Part shown: piece after piece, positions 1-9,494 of the stretch
How positions within the stretch are numbered: the first letter of the stretch is position 1
Layout: each line of letters begins with the position of its first letter
Assembly: GCA_009619095.1 (NCBI GenBank)
Contig: WJOT01000045.1
Location: 1 to 55,643 of the forward strand
Direction: 5' to 3'
DNA from: Clostridia bacterium
GTDB taxonomy: Bacteria; UBA6262; WVXT01
DNA: 55,643 nucleotides
Position numbers and translations under genes: made by a program
Notes under the pieces: model-generated
Told to the model about the DNA's origin: nothing
Database searches by the model: none
Seen by the model: only the letters and a program-made list of their open reading frames with translations

Positions 1-3000
1 AAAAATTATAGAGACTAAATCCTCGGGTCGTGTCACTTTTTCTATCTTGCATGCAAGTGCTTCTATGTCATTTAAAACCTGGTATGTCTTTTCGGGCATA
101 TTCCGCTCGATGCAATCTCCAATCTTGCGCAGTCTCATTATTAATACAAACAATGCATCCCAATCATCCGTTTCAATTGTCTTTAACTCGTATTCTATCG
201 ACCTTAAACCAGCCAAGATTTGTCTCTGGAGGTCAGGCTTTGATTTCGTCAATATCCTATTACTCTTAACGGTATCCATGGCCCGAGCCATAGTGGTTTC
301 AATCTCTATTAGAATCTTTATTGCTTTTACAAACTGATCATTTTCAAGAACTGTTTTTAAGGCTTTAGCAATCTCACCTATGCTTACATTCTCTTTCTTC
401 ATCAAATTCAAGGCAAATCTTACATCCTTTTTAAACTGTTTCTTCTCAAATGCTTTGTCATCCCTACCCGTTATCTCATGTGAAAGCTCATGATATAGCC
501 TTACCTGAAGAAGGATGTTTCTTACTTTTGGATTTAATACCTCTTGAATTGACCTATTTATACCAATAAAGCCATTAGCAAGGTGGTCTTCACACATATG
601 GGATGATTTATTCAGGAAGGCAATAACAAAGAAATTAGATGATTTGTTCCTCCGTCCCTTCAAGGCATTCTCAATTATGATTCTTATTGCATCTTTCGAA
701 ATATCTATTCCATTTTCAACTATTACTGTAAAGGAGTGGTTTCTAACAGAGACTTTGATTCGCTTGGCCTTACCTTCTTTTACAAGGCTTAAGCCGAACT
801 TTTTGGTCTCTTCTAAATCCCTAAATTTGACTTCTCCCATATCATCTCTTATAGATTTCTCGCTGTAATAATCGCTCCCTTCATATAACTCCATATATCC
901 ACATTTGGCTACACCAGTGCCAGGTGCTGAGGATGATTTTTTCGCAAAGCTTCTTATGAAGTTCCTGATCCTCTGGATGCGGGTCGGTTTTAATCCTAAG
1001 CCCTCTACCAAAGCCCGGGCTGTCTTTAATCTCATATCCATTCTTAAGACCCGTTTTCCTCCGAACCGGATAGAATCAAACTTCAAGCAATCCAGTAGAT
1101 AATCTACTCCAGACTTGTCTCCCAATTTGGCTAAAGTTTTTGCTATTTTGCAATCTTGATCAAAATAGGTTACCCGATTCCATTCTAATTTTGGAAGCGC
1201 CTCCTTGAGTGAAGTGACGGCACTGGTCAATGATAATTTCTCTATTACAGGTAGAAGATTTTCTAAAATAACCTTATCGCTTTTGTCAGCTTCTTCCCAG
1301 CAGTTCTGCACTAACCTAATGGCTCTTCTCTCTCTTGCTTTTGCTAAAAGCAAGATAATCTTTATCGCATTACGATATATAGAACGTTTCCCAAGACTTT
1401 CGATATCTCTATTGGTCTCTTTATATAAAGCCAGAAGTTTGGGAACGACAAATTCAACATCTCCTATTTCTATTAGAGCTTCTGCAATTAAATATATGAC
1501 CCCACGGTGAGAAGTTATAAAATCTATATGCTCTCCCTTTTCTCTTGCAAATTTTTCTGCTACAGAATGGGTTTCTAATAAATCTTTAAGTTCCTGACTT
1601 GCATGGGCTTTATCTTTCCCTTTACCAAGCAGAGCAATTGCCTTTCCCTGGGCAACGAATGCACCAATCTCTTCAAAATCAACGCCATCTTTTCCAATAG
1701 ACCCGAGAGATTTGTTCAAATCAGGAATCAATTCTGAGCTACCAAATTCTATTGCTAATTTAGCCCCGTTTAGGTTATCTTCATAATGGCGTGAGCCTAC
1801 AAATTTTCTTATAATTTCCAATGCCCTTTTATCTTTGAGTTTAACTATAACCTCAGCTACTTTGTACTCGATATCCCTACTATCCCCACCTTCTTCCCTA
1901 TACATTAGATCTCTAATTTCGTCTTCAAAATCCCAATAATATTTCAAATATTTTAAGGCTTCTTTTTTATTTACATTAGCCAAGGCAAGTATGGCATCTG
2001 TTTTGGCATAGGTAGAAGAACCTGAGAAAATCTCTCTCGCCAATCTTTCAACCTTCTCTGGGTCGTAGTTAAGTTGGCTCAGTATTAGGGTGGCTTCAGC
2101 AAGCTTACGCCAGTAATTTTCTAAATCGTGCTCAAATTTTCGCCTTTTATCCTTCCCTAATCCTTTCTCTTTGAGTTTAACTTTCAATTCTCTAATCCTA
2201 TCCCCACAATCATCAATTACGCCCCCCTTATCTCCTATAACGGAGATAATCTCAGAGGTAACTTCTTTTCTGTGTGCGATTTTAAAGATCTTGTGGTAGA
2301 GTGGGAAAATCAGGTGATACAACTTTCTCTTCATATATTTTACAAACCACATTAACAAGGAATTTGTGGAATCGATAACTTGCTGAATTATCCAAGAGAT
2401 TAATTCCATAAATTTTCTGGCAAGAACTGTGACCAGTTTTCCCAAGGGCCTCTTTATTCTTTGAATATTAGTCTCTTTTAATCCCAGTCCCTCTAATAAG
2501 GCATTGGCGGCTTCTAATCTCCAATCTATGTTTTCTGGGGGTATTGTCTGAGTTATTAAAGGCTTAAGCTCAAGGTGATTTAAAAGATGACCTATACCTG
2601 TTTTATTTCCCAACTTCATCAAAGTCTCTGATATCTTTCGTTCATTTTTGATATGATCTAATGGTACCTTTTTCTGCAATGTAGTAATTCTTTCCTTAAG
2701 AGCAGGTATAGCACTTGTTAGTCGTAGTTCCTCTATAGCGGGCAGAAGATTTAATAAGCCTTCATTATCCTTCTTTTTAATGGCTCTCTCCCATAGCTTC
2801 TGTGCTAAATATAAGGCACCTTGAGCTTTTGCCTTCGACAAGAGTGATGCAACCTTGCACATATCCAGATATATCGAACCTTTTATTGGAGCAAATGTTT
2901 TCTTCTCCAATTCAGACCACTCCACATACAACGCCTGGAGTCTTGGTATGACAAAATCAACATCGCCCATCTCAATGAGTGCTTCACTAATCTTATAAAT

Positions 3001-6000
3001 AAATTTTTTAAATAAATATAAATCGAATCGCTCACCACGAGGACCTCTGTTTCTACTTTCCAATTCAAGATAGTATTCTAACCAATTTTCCAATCTAAGC
3101 TTTGCATCTGCTTTATCATTTCTGTAACCAAGCGGGCCGATTGCCCTTGCTAAGTCAATTTGAGGATCCTTTAAGGGTGAAAAGGAGTGTTTTTCAGTAT
3201 AATCAAGCAAAATTCTCAAATCAGGGACTAAATCTGGACTCCCAAATTCTATTGCCAATTCAGCGCCCCGAATATTTGCCTCATAACCACGTTCACCTAA
3301 GAGTTCTCTTATAACTGACACTGCCTTTTTATGCCTTAGCTCGACCAAGAGCTCGGCTACCTTTTGATGAGCCTCCCTAATATATAGGTCTCTAAAATCC
3401 TTGTAGGAATTGGAAATTTCCTTTTCATATTGCCACTCATCTAAATATGCTAAGGCCTTCCTGCGATTCACATTGGCTAAGGCAAGCAGGGCATATGCTT
3501 TAGCATATGGAGAAGGACTATCAAGAATCTTTTTCACCCAATTTTTAATCTTTTTAGAATGGTATCTAAGGTAACTCAGCACTAAGGTTGCTCTAGCCAT
3601 ATCACGCCAGTAACCATCCAACTGCACCATTTCATAGCTATATAATCCCCTTCTTCCTGTTTGCTCTTCTAATATTGAAATTTCATCCAAACATGTATCA
3701 ATTATTTCTTCCATTGAGTCAATAATCTTTCTCTTAACTCTTCTCCTATGTCTAATTTTAAAGCATTCACTGTCTAAGTTGACTTTTAACTTATGTAATA
3801 TAGTCTTCATTGCCGGAATTATTAACTGTAGTATTACATGAATTCTTCTAAATAGGTGGAGCCGTTTCTTAGTGGATACAAAGACTCTTCCATCTTTGAT
3901 TAAATCCTTTAAGGTTAAGCCTTTTTCGCCTTTTGGTTTGAATTGGAATACTAAACTACCGAACTTAGTCTTATCCTTATCGACGCTATTTGCTCTTGCA
4001 ATAGCAATCTGCATAGGTCCTTTTATGGTGTAGATGTAGAAACTTTCCTGGGTTAAGGCATAGGGATAGGTGCCCCGGAGATTTGCGCTGCCCTTGTAGA
4101 TGCTGAATATCGCCTCATTTCGTGCCCTTATATGCTCTTCACTGAGCTGAGCAAGATTAAGGCCGGGTGTAGCTGAATCCGTCGAGATTATGCTGAGTTT
4201 ATTACGCTTTGACCTCTCAGAACCATAGTATTTCTTCAACCAAGTAAACCTTTTATCATTTAACCATATCTTATCAAGATATGTTTTAACATCAAAAACT
4301 GTCGTATCATTGTAGGCTGAGTCTTCCTTTGCTACGAGAACTACGTTGTACCCTTCCTCAAGGAGCAATTCAACCACCAACATGTCCGTAGGTAATTCAC
4401 CGAAGTTGTCTAAGTAGTAGAGAATTTTTCCCGAGGGATGCCTATCTAATTTTTTCCACAGATTTTTAAAGAATTCATCTTCAGGAATCTCAATACTTCT
4501 CCTTGCAATACTCTTACCACCAAAGGATAAAAGCTTTTTATTATAGAATTCTTGCTCCATTATATTGGTTACCGCAGCAAACCCCATGGCAGTTTTCAAA
4601 GCATCGTAGAAACCACCCTCTCTGCTAGCTTTTTTAACTCTCTTTCTAAGTTTAGAATAAAGATTATCTGTTATAGCCATATCTCTATCTTTATTATTTT
4701 CATATAAGTCTGGATATACCATTCTAAGGATTCTGAAAAGTATTTGCTCATAATGAAAACGTGTAAGATTTGCCATTTGCCGACTAGTAAATAGATTCAT
4801 CAACGCCTCTTTAATGTTCTCTACTATGTAATTGAGGTCTTCATCTTCTATTTGGAGGTCACCTTCTCTAGCCTTCTTTCTTATCAGGTCTGGATATTCT
4901 CCTACTATCCTTTGAATCAACCCTAACCTATGGTCAAACAGGGTTTTTCCATCAGCAGTCTTCACATCCCTCGCTTCCTTACGTGTAAATAGGTCAGGCT
5001 TGTAACTTCTTGGACCGAGGACTACCCTCCTGCTCGGCTTCTCTCTCTTGAATCTTCTGATTTCTTTCTTTATGACAGGATGCAGCTTGTGCTCGAGAAG
5101 CCCATCTATTATCTCTTTAGCAAGCTGAATATTTTGACTACCTACCTCGTTTCTCTTATTCAAATCCATTAACTTGTTAATATATTTGTCGTCAATTTTC
5201 GGCACTTTACCCCGAATTCGGAAGTTGGGAGCCATTAATTTCCCTAATTTGACATAGTCAAATCGAATTCCAAAAATCTTCCACAGTTCCAATCTCCCGA
5301 AAGCACTTTTCATGTTTAAGACGTCTTCACTGGGACTGATTATTTCGAATTCCTTGCCAGGAGATTCAGAACCATAAATTATAAGAAGAGAAATTGCTAT
5401 AAAAAGAGTTCCCATGCCCTGTCCATCAAATTGTCTCGATAAGTTCGGGGTAATCTCCATCAATTGTGCTGTGCCATCTTCCTGCTGCATAATTGTGTAA
5501 GAGCCGTGAGTGTATCTTCCTCTAAACTTTTGAGGATCACGATTCTTTAAGTGCACCGTTATACATCTTTCTTCAAGAGCAGGACTAAACTCAATCCAAT
5601 AACCAGCCTCAAACAACTTTCGTACTTTTTCTTCTACTTCACGCTGTTCCTGTTTTGAAAGGACAATTCCTTTTCTGGAGAATAGGGACAGCACCCCCTT
5701 TCCTAGGGAACTCATAAACCATCTCCCCAAAAACCATAACCAACTGTTAATTCGTATTTCTAATATTACTCGCATCTTCCGAGCAAATAAGGATGGCGCT
5801 AGTTTTTTCAAGAAGCTTACCAGTATAATGGTATAAGCGGGGATTTCGATGAACAATATCTGGAGGGGGCTCCCGAGGAGTTTGGGGCGGGACTGGAGTT
5901 TCTTAGCTAAGGCAATCTGCCAACGAGTTAAATGTAGTCCTTCATGAGCAAGGATATGCGGCAGTAGAAGCTTTCTTAAGCGATTGATTATTCTTGATTT

Positions 6001-9000
6001 AGTTTTTACTACCCAGATTCTATTTATCCATACTGTTTTACCGGCATGGTCTACTTCTGCTTGTTTCCACCATGCTACATTAGTTCCATCCTCATCAACC
6101 TTAACCTCATAACCTCTCTTCAATGCTTTTTTATACTCATCTGAACCTTTGATAACCCTATCTACCAATTCTGAATCTATCTCCTCGCCTTTTAAACGCA
6201 AGGAAATAAAGTGGTTAAACAAAGACAATACAAATGGCAAATTACACAATATCAAGAGAGCAAAAGGTACAATTAAGCTCCAGCCACCACCGATATAAGG
6301 TATCCAGATGTGCTGTATAATTTCTTTCCCTAACCAATTAACAGCCACTATCGATGCCAGTAATCCAAAAATCGAGCTCTTTTCTTTCATAATCGGCGTT
6401 TTAATCATGCGATATTCATTTTCAACTGCGGTTTTATACCTCTCGTGCTTTACATTATCCATTTGATCCAAAAACTGCTTAGGTTTCAACACATCCCTTA
6501 GATAGATGCCGGCTCTATTAAGTACTTTTAATTGCCATAGCAGCAATGCCAGGTCTAAAAGTGGACCGGTACCGTTGACCGATACATTACTTGTTACATC
6601 TTTGGCTTGTCTAGCGTTATTTAATTCTTCCACTCTTTCCTCAGCTAACTCCTCAATGGTTTCAGACGTGATATCTTCGACTTCGGATTCGCCTTTGCCG
6701 AAGATGGCTGTTCTAATTTCTGGCTCGGTTAGTACGGAGGGCGGCCAGAGTTTTGGTAGTTTGTCCCAAACAGCCAGAGCAACTTCAGCCTCTATAATAT
6801 TATCAAAGGCGCCTGAAAGGAAAAAGTCTCTGCAATCATCACCAGAGATAATCTCAGAGACTGTTTCTTCCTTTACATCATATCGAAAGACAAAAGGCAG
6901 ATTCTCATTCTTTATCCTGACAACTCCTAAAACAAACGCCTCCTTGTCTCTCGTTAAAACTACAGAAAAAAATTCAACACTGTCTATCACTTCCGTTGAT
7001 TTGCCTCGAGCACGAAGTTCTTCCTTCCAATCACTTATTAGCTGTCGGGATGCCCTTTCTATCTCCTCTGGGTTAAACTGAGAGGAGAGAATTACAGTAA
7101 GATTCGCCCCAAGGCAAATCACGGCGTATCTCTGGAACGATGCGTCTCCAAATATATGCGCTGGCCTTATTGCCCCTACAATCCCCGCCAATGCCTTCTC
7201 CAGGTCCGACCTCTTCTTTCTGGGAGAGGGTTCCAAATCAGAGGAATAGTTCTCTCCCAGCCGGGGAGTAACCACTACATAGGACATATTCCTATCACGC
7301 AGGAGCTCTGTAATCCCTGGCGTATGGAAACCTCCAGCAATGAGAACTGCGACTTTCACTCCTTCTTTTTCCATCCGGGAGATGGTGTTATCTACTAAAG
7401 CTTCGTTTCTCTTTAAAGCAATCCTGTAGAACTCCTCAAATTTTGATAGGTTCGCCGTTATTTCGGGTGCCATAAATGTCGCCCCTACAGATGCTGCATC
7501 ATAATCCCCTTTGTCATTGCGAGCGACCGAAGGGAGCGTGGCAATCTCGTCAACAGAAAGAGATTGCTTCGTCATTTCACTCCTCGCAATGACAATTGGA
7601 AAGCGGCCCCCTGCCTTATGGGCGGTAAGGAAATTGGAGAACATCCCTGGAGTAATCTCATCACGGTGTCTATAGTAATATGCCAGGTCTTCATTGGAAA
7701 TCTTGAGACTCACCAGGTCCTTTAAAACACCAAGCATCCTGGAGAGCTTTACTAATTTCCTCTCCTCTTCTCTCTCACATAGTCCCTCCTTAACTTCTTC
7801 CTCCAACTCACTAATCTCTGAGAATAACCTATTCTGGTCTATCCTGTCGTAGAGCTTGTTGTACTTGATATATAAGTTGAGGTTAGGATACTCATTCTTA
7901 CCTTCCCCGGAAGTCACAAGCTCAGTCAGTATTCTGGGGTCTTGAGACCTTATACCCTTTCCCATCCTGGAAGAGAGAGACTGGAGATAAGTATAGTATT
8001 CGCCTGATGTCACCTTTCCTAATCTATAGTCAAGGCTCATAATCAGAAGGTCAGATAGTTCATCATTAGTTAATTTTTTGCTCAGTTCTTTTATGTATTT
8101 CGACCTCTCAGAATCTACCCTGGAGAAGTCTATCTTCTTCTCAAATTTAGAGGCTTCGACAAACAGTTTGAAATTGGGGTATTTCCCCCTCATCCTAACC
8201 CTCTCCCCCGAGGGGAGAGGAGAACCATCCAGAAGATGATGGAGGTATTGGGAGTATTGAGTGAGTGAGATTTTCTTCTTCTGGTAGGCTTCTATCTTCG
8301 ATTCTAACTCTTTCAATCTCTTGTTATACAGGCGGGCTTTCAGTGGGTTAATCTCTTTCTTTACTTTCTGGAAGTAATTCCTCAACCTTTCTCCTGAAGA
8401 GAGACCTTCGTCAAAGGCTTTCAGGTTCTTATCATATGCGCGTTTATTCTCCACACCATAAATATTTACAGCTGGTGCCTTGTCATTTTTGACTATGGCA
8501 AAGTATTCCTCTCCAGTAATTTTTCCTTCCTTAAGAAATTCACTGGCTACTTTCTCCTTTATCTTATTTTCAGGAAAGGTGGAGAGAAGTGTGGTGTCCA
8601 CAAGACCAGAGGAACCCTCAACACATATCAATAGAGGCAGAGTAGACTCTCTGGCTACACCTTTCTGGAGATATTTCAGGATATTTGCGCTGTTTAGCTG
8701 GGCTTCAGGACTGGAATGGGCGTCCTGGATGTGGATAATCAGTCTATTCGCCATCCCTTGTGGCTTCTTGCTTGTTGCTTGCGTATGGACTTCTTTTACT
8801 GTGCCGTATTGGGAAGGAACGGTGAATAGATTATGAGGAGTGATAAGAGAGGATACTTCACCTGCTACATCTTTTTCTTCAAGCTTCTTTCCTAAACCTT
8901 TTCGTCTATCTGATTGGTGAGGTTTCTCCCGGGAAGAGAGAAGTTTCTGCCTGGCTTTACGCCTCTCTCTCCAGAAACTTCTATCTGGCATAGAGGCTCC

Positions 9001-9093
9001 CACTACCTGGGTGAAGAAAAATATGCTACTTACAACCAGTGCCAGGATTCTAAGCCATATTTTATTTGCCTTGCTATACCACCAAGCTACCAT
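1..9093 (-). CDS. Giant multidomain membrane protein B, 3' end beyond window
   Basis: The frame is open for 3031 codons from ATG at 9093 to the window edge with no stop. The start is chosen because it lies 6 bp after the receiver-gene stop, with GAGGA about 10 nt upstream, and because a signal-peptide-like segment follows (basic start, hydrophobic core to FFFTQVVGAS). Order: signal/TM; TraB/ChaN-like region paralogous to gene A (to about residue 800); membrane hairpin (about 900-970); HEGLH zincin motif (about 1050); GNAT-like fold with GQGMG (about 1235); DUF89-like domain (about 1550-1680); two HEAT-like helical blocks of about 500 residues each; a C-terminal domain with HELSH (about 2868). 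The product is probably exported or membrane-anchored. No single function can be named. The overall call as one giant gene is strong; individual domains are tentative. Confidence 0.9.
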   Translation of the reverse strand, partial: MVAWWYSKANKIWLRILALVVSSIFFFTQVVGASMPDRSFWRERRKARQKLLSSREKPHQSDRRKGLGKKLEEKDVAGEVSSLITPHNLFTVPSQYGTVKEVHTQATSKKPQGMANRLIIHIQDAHSSPEAQLNSANILKYLQKGVARESTLPLLICVEGSSGLVDTTLLSTFPENKIKEKVASEFLKEGKITGEEYFAIVKNDKAPAVNIYGVENKRAYDKNLKAFDEGLSSGERLRNYFQKVKKEINPLKARLYNKRLKELESKIEAYQKKKISLTQYSQYLHHLLDGSPLPSGERVRMRGKYPNFKLFVEASKFEKKIDFSRVDSERSKYIKELSKKLTNDELSDLLIMSLDYRLGKVTSGEYYTYLQSLSSRMGKGIRSQDPRILTELVTSGEGKNEYPNLNLYIKYNKLYDRIDQNRLFSEISELEEEVKEGLCEREEERKLVKLSRMLGVLKDLVSLKISNEDLAYYYRHRDEITPGMFSNFLTAHKAGGRFPIVIARSEMTKQSLSVDEIATLPSVARNDKGDYDAASVGATFMAPEITANLSKFEEFYRIALKRNEALVDNTISRMEKEGVKVAVLIAGGFHTPGITELLRDRNMSYVVVTPRLGENYSSDLEPSPRKKRSDLEKALAGIVGAIRPAHIFGDASFQRYAVICLGANLTVILSSQFNPEEIERASRQLISDWKEELRARGKSTEVIDSVEFFSVVLTRDKEAFVLGVVRIKNENLPFVFRYDVKEETVSEIISGDDCRDFFLSGAFDNIIEAEVALAVWDKLPKLWPPSVLTEPEIRTAIFGKGESEVEDITSETIEELAEERVEELNNARQAKDVTSNVSVNGTGPLLDLALLLWQLKVLNRAGIYLRDVLKPKQFLDQMDNVKHERYKTAVENEYRMIKTPIMKEKSSIFGLLASIVAVNWLGKEIIQHIWIPYIGGGWSLIVPFALLILCNLPFVLSLFNHFISLRLKGEEIDSELVDRVIKGSDEYKKALKRGYEVKVDEDGTNVAWWKQAEVDHAGKTVWINRIWVVKTKSRIINRLRKLLLPHILAHEGLHLTRWQIALAKKLQSRPKLLGSPLQILFIEIPAYTIILVSFLKKLAPSLFARKMRVILEIRINSWLWFLGRWFMSSLGKGVLSLFSRKGIVLSKQEQREVEEKVRKLFEAGYWIEFSPALEERCITVHLKNRDPQKFRGRYTHGSYTIMQQEDGTAQLMEITPNLSRQFDGQGMGTLFIAISLLIIYGSESPGKEFEIISPSEDVLNMKSAFGRLELWKIFGIRFDYVKLGKLMAPNFRIRGKVPKIDDKYINKLMDLNKRNEVGSQNIQLAKEIIDGLLEHKLHPVIKKEIRRFKREKPSRRVVLGPRSYKPDLFTRKEARDVKTADGKTLFDHRLGLIQRIVGEYPDLIRKKAREGDLQIEDEDLNYIVENIKEALMNLFTSRQMANLTRFHYEQILFRILRMVYPDLYENNKDRDMAITDNLYSKLRKRVKKASREGGFYDALKTAMGFAAVTNIMEQEFYNKKLLSFGGKSIARRSIEIPEDEFFKNLWKKLDRHPSGKILYYLDNFGELPTDMLVVELLLEEGYNVVLVAKEDSAYNDTTVFDVKTYLDKIWLNDKRFTWLKKYYGSERSKRNKLSIISTDSATPGLNLAQLSEEHIRARNEAIFSIYKGSANLRGTYPYALTQESFYIYTIKGPMQIAIARANSVDKDKTKFGSLVFQFKPKGEKGLTLKDLIKDGRVFVSTKKRLHLFRRIHVILQLIIPAMKTILHKLKVNLDSECFKIRHRRRVKRKIIDSMEEIIDTCLDEISILEEQTGRRGLYSYEMVQLDGYWRDMARATLVLSYLRYHSKKIKNWVKKILDSPSPYAKAYALLALANVNRRKALAYLDEWQYEKEISNSYKDFRDLYIREAHQKVAELLVELRHKKAVSVIRELLGERGYEANIRGAELAIEFGSPDLVPDLRILLDYTEKHSFSPLKDPQIDLARAIGPLGYRNDKADAKLRLENWLEYYLELESRNRGPRGERFDLYLFKKFIYKISEALIEMGDVDFVIPRLQALYVEWSELEKKTFAPIKGSIYLDMCKVASLLSKAKAQGALYLAQKLWERAIKKKDNEGLLNLLPAIEELRLTSAIPALKERITTLQKKVPLDHIKNERKISETLMKLGNKTGIGHLLNHLELKPLITQTIPPENIDWRLEAANALLEGLGLKETNIQRIKRPLGKLVTVLARKFMELISWIIQQVIDSTNSLLMWFVKYMKRKLYHLIFPLYHKIFKIAHRKEVTSEIISVIGDKGGVIDDCGDRIRELKVKLKEKGLGKDKRRKFEHDLENYWRKLAEATLILSQLNYDPEKVERLAREIFSGSSTYAKTDAILALANVNKKEALKYLKYYWDFEDEIRDLMYREEGGDSRDIEYKVAEVIVKLKDKRALEIIRKFVGSRHYEDNLNGAKLAIEFGSSELIPDLNKSLGSIGKDGVDFEEIGAFVAQGKAIALLGKGKDKAHASQELKDLLETHSVAEKFAREKGEHIDFITSHRGVIYLIAEALIEIGDVEFVVPKLLALYKETNRDIESLGKRSIYRNAIKIILLLAKARERRAIRLVQNCWEEADKSDKVILENLLPVIEKLSLTSAVTSLKEALPKLEWNRVTYFDQDCKIAKTLAKLGDKSGVDYLLDCLKFDSIRFGGKRVLRMDMRLKTARALVEGLGLKPTRIQRIRNFIRSFAKKSSSAPGTGVAKCGYMELYEGSDYYSEKSIRDDMGEVKFRDLEETKKFGLSLVKEGKAKRIKVSVRNHSFTVIVENGIDISKDAIRIIIENALKGRRNKSSNFFVIAFLNKSSHMCEDHLANGFIGINRSIQEVLNPKVRNILLQVRLYHELSHEITGRDDKAFEKKQFKKDVRFALNLMKKENVSIGEIAKALKTVLENDQFVKAIKILIEIETTMARAMDTVKSNRILTKSKPDLQRQILAGLRSIEYELKTIETDDWDALFVLIMRLRKIGDCIERNMPEKTYQVLNDIEALACKIEKVTRPEDLVSIIF
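478..492 (-). other. HExxH motif (HELSH) near the C-terminal part of giant B
   Basis: The codons read H-E-L-S-H in the context LYHELSHEITG, at about residue 2868. It follows an alpha/beta stretch and precedes a Lys/Glu-rich helix, which is a common setting for a zinc metallopeptidase active-site helix. No third ligand was identified, so activity is not established. Confidence 0.5.
950..3710 (-). other. Two tandem HEAT-like helical blocks in giant B
   Basis: Two consecutive segments of about 500 residues share the same succession of helical pairs. Both contain a YAK(A/T)xAxLALANVN(R/K)(K/R)(E/K)AL motif (block 1 near 3480-3540, block 2 near 1980-2040), then a VAELLVELRHKKA-type helix and a GA(E/K)LAIEFGS helix. 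The offset between blocks is about 1.5 kb. Such alpha-solenoids usually bind protein partners. The repeat is seen directly; the HEAT label is by resemblance. Confidence 0.6.
4060..4440 (-). other. DUF89/ARMT1-like domain core in giant B
   Basis: The core begins with YYLDNFGELPTDM and NVVLVAKEDSAYNDTT, followed by STDSATPGL and AIFSIYKGSANLRG. This is the order of the metal-binding (DN.GE) and KG(Q/S).N motifs of the DUF89 damage-control phosphatase family. Two further copies occur in gene A. The family hydrolyses phosphometabolites in characterised members; the substrate here is unknown. Confidence 0.6.
5240..5560 (-). other. GNAT-like domain in giant B
   Basis: A beta-rich stretch ends in RQFDGQGMGTLFIAIS, which resembles the acetyl-CoA-binding Q-x-x-G-x-G/A loop and following helix of GNAT acetyltransferases. 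Only this motif supports the call. Confidence 0.4.
5932..5946 (-). other. HExxH motif (HEGLH) after membrane hairpin in giant B
   Basis: The segment LLLPHILAHEGLHL follows two predicted membrane helices (6190-6385) and a conserved D-H-A-x-x-T-V-W-I-(N/D)-R block. The same arrangement recurs three times in gene A. The placement resembles membrane-linked zincins such as M48/M56 peptidases, but no third zinc ligand is assigned. Confidence 0.55.
7511..7595. repeat. Palindromic dispersed repeat (TGTCATTGCGAG type) inside giant B
   Basis: The 85-bp element is bounded by a 13-bp inverted repeat, TTGTCATTGCGAG and CTCGCAATGACAA, with an inner inverted pair GCAATCTC/GAGATTGC. It is translated in frame (VIARSEMTKQSLS and onward). 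The same element family is scattered through many unrelated bacterial genomes, which is established general knowledge. No transposase is encoded. Confidence 0.85.
8201..8219. repeat. Short GC-rich palindrome inside giant B
   Basis: The sequence CTCTCCCCCGAGGGGAGAG forms a near-perfect hairpin and is translated in frame as part of SPLPSGERVRMRG. It belongs to a common dispersed repeat type. Gene A carries the corresponding element with a different loop at 55360-55378. Confidence 0.7.
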
Positions 9094-9099
9094 TTTCTC

Positions 9100-9489
9100 T
9101 CAATCCTCATCCCGTTCTTTCTCGTTAATTTCCAGACCTCTCATCCTATCCAAAAGATTATCAAAATCGATCGGTTTCAATAAGTAATCTGCCGCTCCCA
9201 TCTCCATTCCTTTCTTTTTGCGAATTTCATTAACTACTGATATCATCATCACTGGAATTGAATTTAGCGCTTCATCTCTCTTGAGAGCTTCCATCACTTC
9301 AAAGCCGTCCATTTCAGGCATAAGTACATCTAAGGTAATTAGGTCTGGAGGACTTGCCCTGGCCTTCTCTAAACCCTCTTCACCACTTAAGGCAAGCACT
9401 GCCTCATATCCTTCTGCCTCTAAACTAATCTTAATCAGATACCCTACCGGGAAATCATCATCAATAACTAAAATCTTACACAACTTCAT
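9100..9489 (-). CDS. Single-domain CheY-like response regulator
   Basis: The 129-residue protein is a complete receiver domain with no output domain. Visible landmarks are the acidic pair D10-D11 (ILVIDDD), phosphoacceptor D54 (TLDVLMPEMDG), switch serine S84 and conserved K105 (LLKPID). The start is fixed by AGGAGGA at 9495-9501, 5 nt before ATG. It would receive phosphate from a histidine kinase not encoded in the window and act through protein contact. Its stop lies 6 bp before the giant B start and supplies that gene's ribosome-binding site, so the two are probably translationally coupled. A c-di-GMP riboswitch precedes it. The family call is very secure; the partner kinase and target are unknown. 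Confidence 0.95.
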   Translation of the reverse strand: MKLCKILVIDDDFPVGYLIKISLEAEGYEAVLALSGEEGLEKARASPPDLITLDVLMPEMDGFEVMEALKRDEALNSIPVMMISVVNEIRKKKGMEMGAADYLLKPIDFDNLLDRMRGLEINEKERDED

Positions 9490-9494
9490 CGTAA

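Larger units (their letters stand above)
6650..8480 (-). repeat. Paralogous N-terminal segment of gene B, matching 53880-55643 of gene A
   Basis: DNA and protein match the visible start of gene A almost base for base over long stretches, for example around 8400-8480 against 55560-55643 and 7020-7330 against 54240-54550. The copies differ mainly at an insertion site near 7470-7630 against 54660-54790. The segment contains an HIQDAH motif (before the matched part, in B only), the VLIAGGFHTPG motif and long charged helices. The nearest recognisable fold is TraB/ChaN/Tiki-like, tentatively. Confidence 0.8.

Noticed and set aside
6506-7081. 191-codon plus-strand reading frame opposite giant B
   Set aside because: It mirrors the paralogous coding region; a corresponding shadow appears at 53896-54294 opposite gene A. 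It is Ser/Leu/Thr-rich with no family motif or ribosome-binding site.
7511-7595. Insertion sequence
   Set aside because: The element is only 85 bp, palindromic, with no transposase and no clear target duplication; it is better described as a dispersed palindromic repeat.
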